From: Micromonospora echinofusca
Lineage (GTDB): Bacteria > Actinomycetota > Actinomycetes > Mycobacteriales > Micromonosporaceae
Length of the DNA: 64,000 nucleotides
Assembly: GCF_900091445.1 (NCBI RefSeq)
Contig: NZ_LT607733.1
Span: 1,257,501-1,321,500, forward strand
Direction of reading: 5' to 3'
Part shown: in pieces, positions 42,094 through 50,723 of the stretch
Numbering within the stretch: the first letter of the stretch is position 1
Layout of the letters: the number at the start of each line of letters is the position of its first letter
Notes under the pieces: generated by a model
The model's input: only the letters and a program-made list of their open reading frames with translations
What the model was told of the DNA's origin: nothing
Database searches by the model: none
Translations under genes and position numbers: made by a program

Positions 42094-43527
42094 GTGGTGA
42101 TCCGACGCGTACTCGCACCCCGCATCGACTTCGGCGCGCTGCGCCGCGAACTGGGTCTGCCCGAGGGGTTCCCGGCCGCGGCGCAGCGCGAGGCCGACGC
42201 CGCGGCGGCCACGCCGCCCCGGCCCGCCGCCGACCGCACCGAGGTCCCGTTCGTCACCGTCGACCCCGAAAGCTCCCGCGACCTCGACCAGGCGATGCAC
42301 CTCGCCCGCCGCCCCGGTGGCGGCTTCCGGGTGACGTACGCCATCGCCGACGTCGCCGCGCACGTGCGCCCCGGCGGGACGCTGGAGGAGGAGACCTGGC
42401 GGCGCGGGCAGACCGTCTACCTGCCCGACGGCACCGTGCCGTTGCACCCCGAGACCCTCAGCGAGGGCGCGGCGAGCCTCCTGCCGGACGTCGACCGCGC
42501 CGCCGTGGTGTGGACCATCGACCTCGACGGCGACGGTGCCACCGTCGGGGTCACGCTGGAACGCGCGCTGGTCCGCAGCCGGGCCAAGCTGGACTACGTC
42601 GGCGTGCAGGCGGCCGCCGACGCCGGCCGGCTACCCGACCCGATCGCACTGTTGCCCGAGATCGGGGCCCTGCTCGCCGCCCGTGCCCTGCGCCGGGGCG
42701 CGATCAACCTGCCGCTGCCCGAGCAGGACGTGGAGGCCGACGGCGACGGCTGGCGACTGGTGCTGCGCGGGCCGGTGCCGATGGAGGAGCACAACGCCCA
42801 GATCTCGCTGCTGACCGGGATGGCCGCCGCCGACATCATGCTGGCCGGGGGGATCGGTCTGCTGCGTACGATGCCGGCGCCGAAGCCCGAGGCGGTGGCG
42901 CGGCTGCGGGCCGCCGCCGCCCCGCTGGGCGTGCACTGGCCGGACGGCGCCGGCCCCGGCGAGGTCATCGCCGGACTGGACCCGTCGCAGCCCCGGGCCG
43001 CCGCCTTCGTCGACCAGGCCGCCGAGCTGATGCGGGGCGCCGCGTACACGGCCTTCGACGGCGCGCCGCCCGAGCAGCGGGAGCACGGCGGGGTCGCGGC
43101 CGCGTACGCCCACGTCACGGCGCCCCTGCGGCGACTGGCCGACCGGTACGCCACGGAGGTCTGCCTGGCCCTGCACGAGGGCCGGGCGGTGCCCGACTGG
43201 GCCCGCGCGGCGCTGCCCCGACTGCCGGAGGTGATGGCCACGACCGACCGGGTGGCGTCGGCGGCCACCCGGGGCGCGATCGAGCTGGCCGAGGCGGTGC
43301 TGCTGGAGCACCGGGTGGGGGAGACCTTCGACGCGGCGGTGCTGGACGTCGACGCGCCCCCGGACGGCAAGGCCCGCCCGGGCCGCCGGCCCGGCGGCAC
43401 CGTGGCGCTGGACGACCCACCGGTGCGCGCCCGCTGCCTCGGCGACCTGCCGCTCGGTGAGCGGGTCCGGGTCCGTCTGGTCACCGCCGACCCCGCCACC
43501 CGCGCGGTGGCCTTCGAACTGGCCTGA
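42094..43527 (+). CDS. RNB domain exoribonuclease (RNase II/R-like)
   Basis: A 477-residue protein with the RNB catalytic core: VDPESSRDLDQAMHL near residue 53-67, with the Asp cluster that binds metal, and TYAIADVAAHV. Cold-shock and S1 domains of full RNase R are absent or minimal, as in the short actinobacterial RNB proteins. It degrades RNA 3' to 5'. The GTG at 42094 gives the usual N-terminus; another in-frame GTG follows at once. Confidence 0.87.
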   Translation: MVIRRVLAPRIDFGALRRELGLPEGFPAAAQREADAAAATPPRPAADRTEVPFVTVDPESSRDLDQAMHLARRPGGGFRVTYAIADVAAHVRPGGTLEEETWRRGQTVYLPDGTVPLHPETLSEGAASLLPDVDRAAVVWTIDLDGDGATVGVTLERALVRSRAKLDYVGVQAAADAGRLPDPIALLPEIGALLAARALRRGAINLPLPEQDVEADGDGWRLVLRGPVPMEEHNAQISLLTGMAAADIMLAGGIGLLRTMPAPKPEAVARLRAAAAPLGVHWPDGAGPGEVIAGLDPSQPRAAAFVDQAAELMRGAAYTAFDGAPPEQREHGGVAAAYAHVTAPLRRLADRYATEVCLALHEGRAVPDWARAALPRLPEVMATTDRVASAATRGAIELAEAVLLEHRVGETFDAAVLDVDAPPDGKARPGRRPGGTVALDDPPVRARCLGDLPLGERVRVRLVTADPATRAVAFELA

Positions 43528-43710
43528 TCCCGCCGGCCCGCTCGCCCCCTGGCGTCGGCGCCGCGCTGCGGCTGCTGCGCCCGGGCGCGTGGTGGCCGCC
43601 GGGCTGCTCCGATCTTCGCCGATGGCGACTGCCCCGGCACCGCTGCGGCAGCGGGGATTGTCACAGCGCCCGCCGCTGCCGCCGGCCTGCGGGTTTGCGA
43701 GGATGGCGGC

Positions 43711-44409
43711 ATGGCTTACGACGCGAGCACACTGCCCGACGTGTCCGGGCTGACCGTCGGCATCATCGGCGGCACCGGCGACCAGGGGAGGGGCCTCGCC
43801 TACCGGTTCGCCCGGGCCGGCCAGTCCGTGCTGATCGGGTCCCGTACCGCCGATCGGGCCGTCCAGTCCGCCCAGGAGATCGCGGCCCTGCCCGGCGTGC
43901 CGGCCGAAGCCCGGGTGACCGGCGCTGGCAACGAGGAGGTGGCCCGGCGCAGCGACGTGGTCGTCATCGCGGTGCCGTGGGACGGGCACGCCGCCACCGT
44001 CGCCGCCCTCGCCGAGCCGCTCGCCGGCAAGATCGTCGTCGACTGCGTCAACCCGCTCGGCTTCGACAAGCAGGGCCCGTACGCCCTCGCCGTGCCGGAG
44101 GGCAGCGCCGTGCAGCAGGCCGCCGGGCTGCTGCCCGACTCGCGGGTCTGCGCCGCGTTCAACCACGTCAGCGCCCCGCTGCTGGCCGACCCGGAGATCG
44201 ACCGGATCGACCTCGACGTGCTGATCTGCACCGAGGACCGCGAGCTGGTCGGCGTGGTCGCCGCGCTGGCCGCCCGGATCCCCGGCATGCGCGGCATCTA
44301 CGCCGGCCGGCTGCGCAACGCCCACCAGATCGAGGCGTTCACCGCCAACCTGATCGCCATCAACAAGCGCTACAAGGCGCACGCGGGCATCCGCGTCACC
44401 GACCTCTGA
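43711..44409 (+). CDS. npdG: F420-dependent NADP reductase (NpdG)
   Basis: A 232-residue protein with the N-terminal NADP-binding motif GIIGGTGDQGRGLAYRFA (about 18-35), the VNPLGFDKQGPY segment and FNHVSA, all typical of NADPH-dependent F420 reductases. It supplies reduced F420, a cofactor used widely in actinobacteria. The gene is monocistronic. Confidence 0.9.
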   Translation: MAYDASTLPDVSGLTVGIIGGTGDQGRGLAYRFARAGQSVLIGSRTADRAVQSAQEIAALPGVPAEARVTGAGNEEVARRSDVVVIAVPWDGHAATVAALAEPLAGKIVVDCVNPLGFDKQGPYALAVPEGSAVQQAAGLLPDSRVCAAFNHVSAPLLADPEIDRIDLDVLICTEDRELVGVVAALAARIPGMRGIYAGRLRNAHQIEAFTANLIAINKRYKAHAGIRVTDL

Positions 44410-44470
44410 CGGCGGTTCGCGTCCGGTCGCTCCGGATCCTGGTGGGGACGGGCCGTGGAGGGGCCGCTTC

Positions 44471-45028
44471 CTAGCGGGATCTGTTCGCGGGCCCGAGCGG
44501 GTGGCGGCGGTAGTGCGGGTCCAGGGAACCGACGGTGAGGGCGTTCTCGTCGAGGCCGTTGTGGACGACCAGATCGGTGTCGGCGAACGCGAAGCCGAGG
44601 GCGAGGCTGCCGTTGGCCAGGTCGCCCTTCTCGTCCCACCACTCCAACAGCGCGACCTCGCGTAACCGGTGGCCGGGCAGGGCGGCCAACCCGGGCAGCG
44701 GCTCGGCACGCCAGGCCAGCCGGAAGTCGTCGGAGGTGGGCCAGGTGACCGGGCGGGCCGGGGAGACCGAGTTCCAGGTGATCGAGAGGTCGTCGAACTT
44801 CTGGTGGTTGACCTCGACCTGCTCACCGGCGAAGTCCAGCAGCACCGGACAGTCCGCGAACCACTCGTCCTCGTCCAGGTCCCAGACCAGCCAGACGTGG
44901 GTGAGCGTACGGCCGGCCAGTGCGGCGAGCCGGGCACCGTGCGCCGCCTCGACGTCGCGCCGCGCGTGCAGCCAGGTCGGCTGGTAGCCGGGGACGCCGA
45001 AGTCGAACACCGGACGATTGTCGGCCAC
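44471..45028 (-). CDS. Hypothetical protein
   Basis: A 185-residue acidic, Trp-rich protein starting MADNRPVFDFGVPGYQP (GTG codon) with motifs HVWLVWDLDEDEWFADCPV and WWDEKGDLANG. No recognised domain. Starts about 40 bases after the panB-side terminator hairpin, so it probably has its own promoter. Confidence 0.65.
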   Translation of the reverse strand: MADNRPVFDFGVPGYQPTWLHARRDVEAAHGARLAALAGRTLTHVWLVWDLDEDEWFADCPVLLDFAGEQVEVNHQKFDDLSITWNSVSPARPVTWPTSDDFRLAWRAEPLPGLAALPGHRLREVALLEWWDEKGDLANGSLALGFAFADTDLVVHNGLDENALTVGSLDPHYRRHPLGPANRSR

Positions 45029-45070
45029 GACGTCGGCGGGCGCGAGGGCCCTGAGCCCCGGTGCCGCCCG

Positions 45071-45115
45071 CCGCCTCCCGCCGACGCCCGTCCTGCGGCG
45101 TCTGGCGGGAGGCGG
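45071..45115 (-). terminator. Terminator hairpin downstream of panB
   Basis: CCGCCTCCCGCC (45071-45082) pairs perfectly with GGCGGGAGGCGG (45104-45115), 11 bases after the panB stop on the minus strand. Confidence 0.65.
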
Positions 45116-45125
45116 CCGACCGGCG

Positions 45126-45971
45126 TCAGAAGGTGTGCTCGGCGGCGGGGAAGTCGCCGCCGCGGACCTCGTCGGCGAAGCGCCGGGTCGCGTCGGTCAG
45201 GGCACCCGCCAGGTCGGCGTAGCGCTTCACGAAGCGCGGTGCCCTACCGGTACGCAGGCCGGCCATGTCCTGCCAGACCAGCACCTGCGCGTCGGTGTCG
45301 GCGCCGGCGCCGATGCCCACGGTCGGGATCGGCAGCTCCGCCGTGATCCGCTTGGCCACCTGCCCCGGCACCATCTCCAGCACCACGGCGAACGCGCCCG
45401 CCTCGGCGACCGCGCGGGCGTCGGCGATCACGTCGTCGGCCGTGTCGCCGCGCCCCTGCACCCGGTAGCCGCCGATCGCGTGCTCGCTCTGCGGGGTGAA
45501 GCCGACGTGCGCCATGACCGGGATGCCGGCGCCGGTGATGGCGGCGATCTGCGCCGCGCAGCGCCGGCCGCCCTCCAGCTTCACCGCCTGGCAGCCGCCC
45601 TCCTTCATGAACCGCACGGCGGTACGCAGCGCCTGCGTCGGGCCCTCCTCGTACGAGCCGAACGGCAGGTCGCCGACGACCAGCGCGTGCCGGGTCGCCC
45701 GGACCACCGCGCGCACCAGCGGGAGCAGCTCCTCCGGGGTCACCGGCACCGTCGTCTCGTAGCCGAAGACGTTGTTCGCCGCCGAGTCGCCGACCAGCAG
45801 CACCGGGATGCCGGCCTGGTCGAAGATCGACGCGGTGTACTGGTCGTACGAGGTGAGCATCGGCCACCGCTCGCCGCGCTCCTTGGCGGCGATCAGGTCG
45901 CGGGTGCGTACCCGCCGGGTGGCCGGGCCGCCGTAGAGGGCGGTCACCTCGGACGGGGTGGACTCCACCAT
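45126..45971 (-). CDS. panB: 3-methyl-2-oxobutanoate hydroxymethyltransferase
   Basis: A 281-residue ketopantoate hydroxymethyltransferase, the first committed step of pantothenate and CoA synthesis. Typical motifs are MLTSYD near the start, [30 protein letters not shown] and AHVGFTPQ, plus [12 protein letters not shown] and [18 protein letters not shown]. Start at 45971 is supported by AAGGAGAG upstream. It adjoins nadE, so two cofactor pathways sit together. Confidence 0.94.
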   Translation of the reverse strand: MVESTPSEVTALYGGPATRRVRTRDLIAAKERGERWPMLTSYDQYTASIFDQAGIPVLLVGDSAANNVFGYETTVPVTPEELLPLVRAVVRATRHALVVGDLPFGSYEEGPTQALRTAVRFMKEGGCQAVKLEGGRRCAAQIAAITGAGIPVMAHVGFTPQSEHAIGGYRVQGRGDTADDVIADARAVAEAGAFAVVLEMVPGQVAKRITAELPIPTVGIGAGADTDAQVLVWQDMAGLRTGRAPRFVKRYADLAGALTDATRRFADEVRGGDFPAAEHTF

Positions 45972-46106
45972 GACTCTCTCCTTCCTCGAGGCCGCGTACG
46001 CGGTCCCCGGGTTCCGCCGCGATCGTCGCACCCGACGACCGGCCGGCGGCAGAGCGCAGTGGAGGATGTCACTCCCGGGCCGCCGCCGGCCCGGGAGTGA
46101 ACCGGA

Positions 46107-47867
46107 TCAGCCGTCCTCGCGCCACCGGTTCGTGATCGGCAGCCGCCGGTCCCGCCCGAAGGCCTTCATCGAGATCTTCGCGCCCGGCGCGGACTGGCGG
46201 CGCTTGTACTCGGCGGTATCCACCATCCGCAGCACCCGGTCGACGACGGCCGGGTCGTGGCCGGACGCGACCAGCCCGTCGCGGCCCAGGTCGCCGTCGA
46301 CGTAGCCGATCAGGATCGGGTCCAGCACGTCGTAGTCGGGCAGCGTGTCGCTGTCGAGCTGGCCCGGGCTCAGCTCGGCGCTCGGCGGTTTGCCGATGGA
46401 GTTCTCCGGGATCGGCGGGGTCTCGCCCCGGCGGGCGGCGTCCGCGTTGCGCCACTTCGCCAGCCGCCACACCAGCGTCTTCCAGACGTCCTTGACCGGG
46501 TTGAAGCCGCCGACGGAGTCGCCGTAGAGGGTGGAGTAGCCGACCGCCAGCTCGCTCTTGTTGCCGGTGGTCAGCACCAGGTGTCCCTCCTGGTTCGACA
46601 GCGCCATCAGGATCACCCCGCGTACCCGCGCCTGGAGGTTCTCCACGGAGACCCCGGAGAGCGACATGTTCGCCAGGAAGGTGTCCACCATCGGCTGGAT
46701 CGGCTCGACCCGGTAGTCCAGCCCGGTCCGCTTCGCCAGGTCGGCCGCGTCCTCGCGGCTGTGCTCGGAGGAGTGCTGGCTGGGCAGCGACACGCCGACC
46801 ACCCGGTCGGGCCCGAGCGCGTCGACGGCCAGCGCGGCCACCACCGCCGAGTCGATGCCGCCGGAGAGGCCCAGCACCACCGAGGGGAACCGGTTCTTGT
46901 TCACGTAGTCGCGCAGGCCCAGCACGAGCGCCTGCCACACCTCGGCCTCGTCGGCGACCGGGGCGATCGTCCCGCCGGTGACGGCGGGCCCGGTGGGCGC
47001 GGGCGGGATGTCGCCGGCCTCGGCGCGGACCACCCGCATCCCGTCCGCCAGCACCTGCTCCGGGGCGCCCGGCTCCCCGGCCGGGGGCAGCTCCACGTCG
47101 TGCACCAGCAGGTGCTCGACGAACTGCGGGGCCCGCGCCAGCAGTTCGCCGTCGGGGGCCACGATCATCGAGTCGCCCTCGAAGACCAGCTCGTCCTGGC
47201 CGCCGACCATGTTGACGTACGCGATCATCGCCCCGGCCTCGGCGGCCCGGCGCTGGACCAGCGGCAGCCGGACGTCGTCCTTGTTCAGCTCGTACGGCGA
47301 GCCGTTGACGCACAGGACCAGGCCGACGCCGGCCTGGCGGGCGGCGGCGAACGGACCGCCGGCCTGCCACAGGTCCTCGCAGATGGTCAGCGCCACGTCC
47401 ACCCCGCCCACGCGCACGACGCTCAGGGCGTCGCCGGGCAGGAAGTAGCGGTCCTCGTCGAAGACGCCGTAGTTGGGCAGGTGGTGCTTGAAGTAGGTGG
47501 CGACGATCCGGCCGTGGTGCAGCAGGGCAGCCGCGTTGCGGGCCCCGCGTCCGGGCTCGGCGTCGCCGCTGACCTGCGGCGGGCCGTCGGCGTCCAGGTA
47601 ACCGACCAGCACCGGCAGCGCGCCCAGCCCGTCGGCGTCGAGATCGGCGGCGAGGCGTTGCAGCGCGGCCTTCGACGCGGCGACGAAGGACCGGCGGAAG
47701 ACCAGGTCCTCGACCGGATAGCCGGTCAGCATCATCTCCGGGAACGCGACGATCTGGGCGCCGGCGTCGGCGGCCCGGCGGGTCCAGTCACGGACCAGGC
47801 CGGAGTTGCCGGCGAGGTCGCCGACGGTCGGGTTGACCTGGCACAGGGCGAGACGCAGGGTGGGCAT
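46107..47867 (-). CDS. nadE: Glutamine-dependent NAD+ synthase
   Basis: A 586-residue two-domain enzyme. Residues 1-280 are a nitrilase-like glutaminase (ALCQVNPTVGDLAGN, AFPEMMLTGYP with the catalytic Glu, the C-E-D-L segment with the Cys). Residues 310-586 are the ammonia-dependent NAD synthetase with the PP-loop LGLSGGIDSA near 330-338. It converts deamido-NAD to NAD with glutamine nitrogen. It reads in the same direction as panB. Confidence 0.95.
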   Translation of the reverse strand: MPTLRLALCQVNPTVGDLAGNSGLVRDWTRRAADAGAQIVAFPEMMLTGYPVEDLVFRRSFVAASKAALQRLAADLDADGLGALPVLVGYLDADGPPQVSGDAEPGRGARNAAALLHHGRIVATYFKHHLPNYGVFDEDRYFLPGDALSVVRVGGVDVALTICEDLWQAGGPFAAARQAGVGLVLCVNGSPYELNKDDVRLPLVQRRAAEAGAMIAYVNMVGGQDELVFEGDSMIVAPDGELLARAPQFVEHLLVHDVELPPAGEPGAPEQVLADGMRVVRAEAGDIPPAPTGPAVTGGTIAPVADEAEVWQALVLGLRDYVNKNRFPSVVLGLSGGIDSAVVAALAVDALGPDRVVGVSLPSQHSSEHSREDAADLAKRTGLDYRVEPIQPMVDTFLANMSLSGVSVENLQARVRGVILMALSNQEGHLVLTTGNKSELAVGYSTLYGDSVGGFNPVKDVWKTLVWRLAKWRNADAARRGETPPIPENSIGKPPSAELSPGQLDSDTLPDYDVLDPILIGYVDGDLGRDGLVASGHDPAVVDRVLRMVDTAEYKRRQSAPGAKISMKAFGRDRRLPITNRWREDG

Positions 47868-48055
47868 GTCCTCATCTTGCCCCAGCCGGCCGGACCCGAC
47901 ACGGCGGGCGGCGAGCCACGGCGCGAGCCACGGGACAGGGCGGGACGCCAGCCGGCCGGTCGCGTAACGTCGGCGTAACGAGGCGGGTGGACACTGGTCG
48001 GTCAGGCCGGGTCAGCCCCGGCCGCAGGTGCGCAACGGTGTCGCGAGGGGTGGAA

Positions 48056-49405
48056 GTGGACCGTCAGCAGGAGTTCGTCCTCCGTACGCTGGAAGAGCGG
48101 GACATCCGGTTCGTCCGGCTGTGGTTCACCGACGTGCTGGGCACGCTCAAGAGCGTGTCGGTGGCCCCCGCCGAGCTGGAGGCGGCCTTCGAGGAGGGCA
48201 TCGGGTTCGACGGCTCGGCGATCGAGGGCTTCGCCCGGGTCTTCGAGTCCGACATGGTGGCCATGCCCGACCCGACCACCTTCCAGGTCTTCCCCTTCGA
48301 GGGCGGGGCCAGCGGCGAGAGCGCCCGGATGTTCTGCGACATCCTGCTGCCCGACGGGGGCCCGTCCTGGGCCGACCCGCGCCACGTGCTGCGCCGGGCG
48401 CTGTCGAAGGCCGCCGAGAAGGGCTTCACCTTCTACACCCACCCCGAGATCGAGTTCTTCCTGCTCGAGAACGGTCCGCTGGACGGCTCGGTGCCGATCC
48501 CGGTCGACACCGGCGGCTACTTCGAGCACACCACCCACGCCGTGGCGCGCGACTTCCGCCGCCAGGCCGTGCTGGCGCTGGAGCGCATCGGCATCTCGGT
48601 GGAGTTCAGCCACCACGAGGTGGCCCCCGGCCAGCAGGAGATCGACCTGCGCTACGCCGACGCGCTCACCACGGCCGACAACATCATGACCTTCCGGCAC
48701 GTGGTCAAGGAGGTGGCGCTCTCCACCGGCGTGCAGGCCACCTTCATGCCGAAGCCGTTCACCGACCAGCCGGGCAGCGGCATGCACACCCACCTGTCGC
48801 TGTTCGAGGGGGAGCGCAACGCGTTCCACGACGCCGGCGACCCGATGAAGCTGTCCAAGGTGGCCCGGGCGTTCATCGCCGGGCTGCTGGTGCACGCCCG
48901 GGAGTACACGGCCGTCACCAACCAGTGGGTCAACTCCTACAAGCGGCTGTTCCCGCAGGCGCTGCCGGACCGGGTGACCGAGAGCCCTGCGTACGTCTGC
49001 TGGGGTCACCTGAACCGGTCCGCGCTGGTCCGGGTCCCCGCCTACGGCAAGCCGAACTCGGCCCGGGTGGAGGTCCGCTCGCCGGACTCGGCGGCGAACC
49101 CCTACCTGGCCTTCGCGGTGCTGCTCGGCGCCGGGATGAAGGGCATCGAGGAGGGCTACGAGCTGCCGCCGGGCGCGGAGGACGACGTGTGGTCGCTGAC
49201 CAGCGCCGAGCGTCGGGCGATGGGCTACGAACCGCTGCCGGAGAACCTCGCCGAGGCGATCGACGTGATGGCCGGCTCCGAGCTGGTCGCCGAGGTGCTC
49301 GGCGAGCACGTCTTCGACTTCTTCCTGCGCAACAAGCGGGCCGAGTGGGAGCAGTACCGCCGCGAGGTCACCCCCTACGAGCGGCAGCGCTACCTGTCGC
49401 TGTAG
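48056..49405 (+). CDS. glnA2: Type I glutamine synthetase, GlnA2-like (no adenylylation site)
   Basis: A 449-residue glutamine synthetase with N-terminal beta-grasp (RFVRLWFTDVLGTLKS) and catalytic motifs EIEFFL, FSHHEVAPGQQEIDLRY, GSGMHTHLS and NRSALVRVP. The adenylylation-loop Tyr (NLYDLP type) of GlnA1 is replaced by DVWSLT, so GlnE cannot adenylylate it in the classical way. Length and context fit the actinobacterial GlnA2 class; some paralogs of this clade act on polyamines instead of ammonia. The GTG at 48056 follows GAGGGG; an in-frame GTG at 48038 is an alternative. Confidence 0.9.
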   Translation: MDRQQEFVLRTLEERDIRFVRLWFTDVLGTLKSVSVAPAELEAAFEEGIGFDGSAIEGFARVFESDMVAMPDPTTFQVFPFEGGASGESARMFCDILLPDGGPSWADPRHVLRRALSKAAEKGFTFYTHPEIEFFLLENGPLDGSVPIPVDTGGYFEHTTHAVARDFRRQAVLALERIGISVEFSHHEVAPGQQEIDLRYADALTTADNIMTFRHVVKEVALSTGVQATFMPKPFTDQPGSGMHTHLSLFEGERNAFHDAGDPMKLSKVARAFIAGLLVHAREYTAVTNQWVNSYKRLFPQALPDRVTESPAYVCWGHLNRSALVRVPAYGKPNSARVEVRSPDSAANPYLAFAVLLGAGMKGIEEGYELPPGAEDDVWSLTSAERRAMGYEPLPENLAEAIDVMAGSELVAEVLGEHVFDFFLRNKRAEWEQYRREVTPYERQRYLSL

Positions 49406-49494
49406 GGCGAGGGCTGCCGTGCTGGCGCGGTGCCGCTATCGTCTCGGTCACCGCGCCGGCATCCCCGCCGGGCGCAGAGTTCGGGAGGCAGTCG

Positions 49495-49920
49495 GTGCTG
49501 GAAGACCTGCTCAGCGGAGCATGGCAGAGCGTGGTGTTCGGGGTCGTCGGGGTGGCCCTGATGGCGGCCGGGTTCGGGCTGGTCGACATGCTCACTCCGG
49601 GCAGGCTGCGGGAGCTGATCTGGGTACGCCGCAACGGCAACGCCGCGCTGCTGCTCGCCGCCAACCAGCTCGGCATCGCCGGCATCGTGTTCACCGCGAT
49701 CCTGACCAGCTACAGCGACTTCGCCAAGGGCCTCGCCTCGACGGTGGTCTTCGGCCTGGTCGGCCTGGCCATCATGGCGCTGGCGTTCTTCGTGCTGGAC
49801 CTGCTCACCCCGGGCAGGCTCGGCGAGATCATCTGCTCGGACGAGCCGCACCCGGCGGCCCGGGTCAGCGCCGCCACGCACTTCGGCGCCGCGCTGATCG
49901 TCTGCGCCTGCATCGCCTGA
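49495..49920 (+). CDS. DUF350 membrane protein
   Basis: A 141-residue protein with four hydrophobic segments and two internally similar halves (each with VVFGxVGxAxMAxxFxxxDxLTPG). GGGAGG precedes the GTG at 49495. DUF350 proteins are of unknown function. Confidence 0.85.
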   Translation: MLEDLLSGAWQSVVFGVVGVALMAAGFGLVDMLTPGRLRELIWVRRNGNAALLLAANQLGIAGIVFTAILTSYSDFAKGLASTVVFGLVGLAIMALAFFVLDLLTPGRLGEIICSDEPHPAARVSAATHFGAALIVCACIA

Positions 49921-49956
49921 GCCGCTCCCGTCACACCCCGGTCGTAGGTTGCGGGG

Positions 49957-50652
49957 GTGAACCGGACGGACCGTCTCTACGCCCTGGTCGAGGAGCTGCG
50001 CGCCGTGTCGCCACGGCCGCGCAGCGCCCGCTGGCTCGCCGACCGCTTCGAGGTGAGCACCCGCACGATCGAGCGTGACATCGGCGCCCTCCAGGAATCG
50101 GGCGTGCCGATCTGGGCCGAGCCGGGCCGCACCGGCGGCTACGCGCTCGACCGGGCCCGCACCCTGCCACCGGTCAACCTCACCCCCGTCGAGGCGGTCG
50201 CCATGGCGGTGGCGTTGCACCGGATGCGCGGCACGCCGTTCGCCGCCGCAGCCGGCACCGCCCTGCGCAAGCTGATCTCCGTGATGCCCGCCGCCGACGC
50301 CGACGAGGCGCACCGGCTCGCCGCCCGGGTGCACCTGATCGGCGACGGGCCGGTGGCGCCCGTCCCGGCCGCCGTCGCCGACGCGGTGCGCGCGCGCCGC
50401 GTGCTGCGCATCCGCTACGCCGACCGCGCGGGCGCCGGCTCGCTGCGCGACGTGGAGCCGCTGGGCTACCTCGGCAACCCTCGGCACTGGTATCTGCTGG
50501 GCTGGTGCCGGCTGCGCGGCGGCATCCGCGCCTTCCGCACCGACCGGATCACCTCGGTGACGACCCTGGCGGAGCGGGTGCCGGAACGCGAGCTGGCCGC
50601 CGACGACCTCGACATCCCCACGGAGCGGGTCCGCCGGCTCAGCCTGGTCTGA
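49957..50652 (+). CDS. WYL-domain transcriptional regulator (YafY/DeoR-like)
   Basis: A 231-residue protein with an N-terminal helix-turn-helix (PRSARWLADRFEVSTRTIERDIGALQ, about 17-42) and a C-terminal WYL domain (about 130-215, RHWYLLGWCRLR). WYL domains bind nucleic acid or nucleotide ligands and often regulate defence genes. The NACHT NTPase gene follows 71 bases downstream on the same strand. Confidence 0.86.
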   Translation: MNRTDRLYALVEELRAVSPRPRSARWLADRFEVSTRTIERDIGALQESGVPIWAEPGRTGGYALDRARTLPPVNLTPVEAVAMAVALHRMRGTPFAAAAGTALRKLISVMPAADADEAHRLAARVHLIGDGPVAPVPAAVADAVRARRVLRIRYADRAGAGSLRDVEPLGYLGNPRHWYLLGWCRLRGGIRAFRTDRITSVTTLAERVPERELAADDLDIPTERVRRLSLV

Positions 50653-50656
50653 CCAT

Positions 50657-50694
50657 GGGACAGCGCGGCCCTCCCGTGCAGGGCATGCTGTCCC
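50657..50694 (+). promoter_or_regulatory. Compound hairpin between the WYL and NACHT genes
   Basis: GGGACAGC (50657-50664) pairs with GCTGTCCC (50687-50694), enclosing an inner GCCCT/AGGGC stem. Four bases after the WYL stop and 30 before the NACHT start, it could be a terminator, an attenuator or a WYL-protein site. Confidence 0.5.
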
Positions 50695-50723
50695 TTCCGC
50701 ATGTTCCCGCAGGAGGTCGCCAC

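Noticed and set aside
40626..42344. Arg/Gly-rich minus-strand frame over the histone-like gene
   Set aside because: It is the complement of the Ala/Lys repeat; repetitive GC-rich DNA leaves all frames open.
48028..49494. Apparent fusion of a frame through glnA2 into the DUF350 gene
   Set aside because: It is an alternate frame of glnA2; the DUF350 protein has its own GTG and ribosome binding site at 49495.
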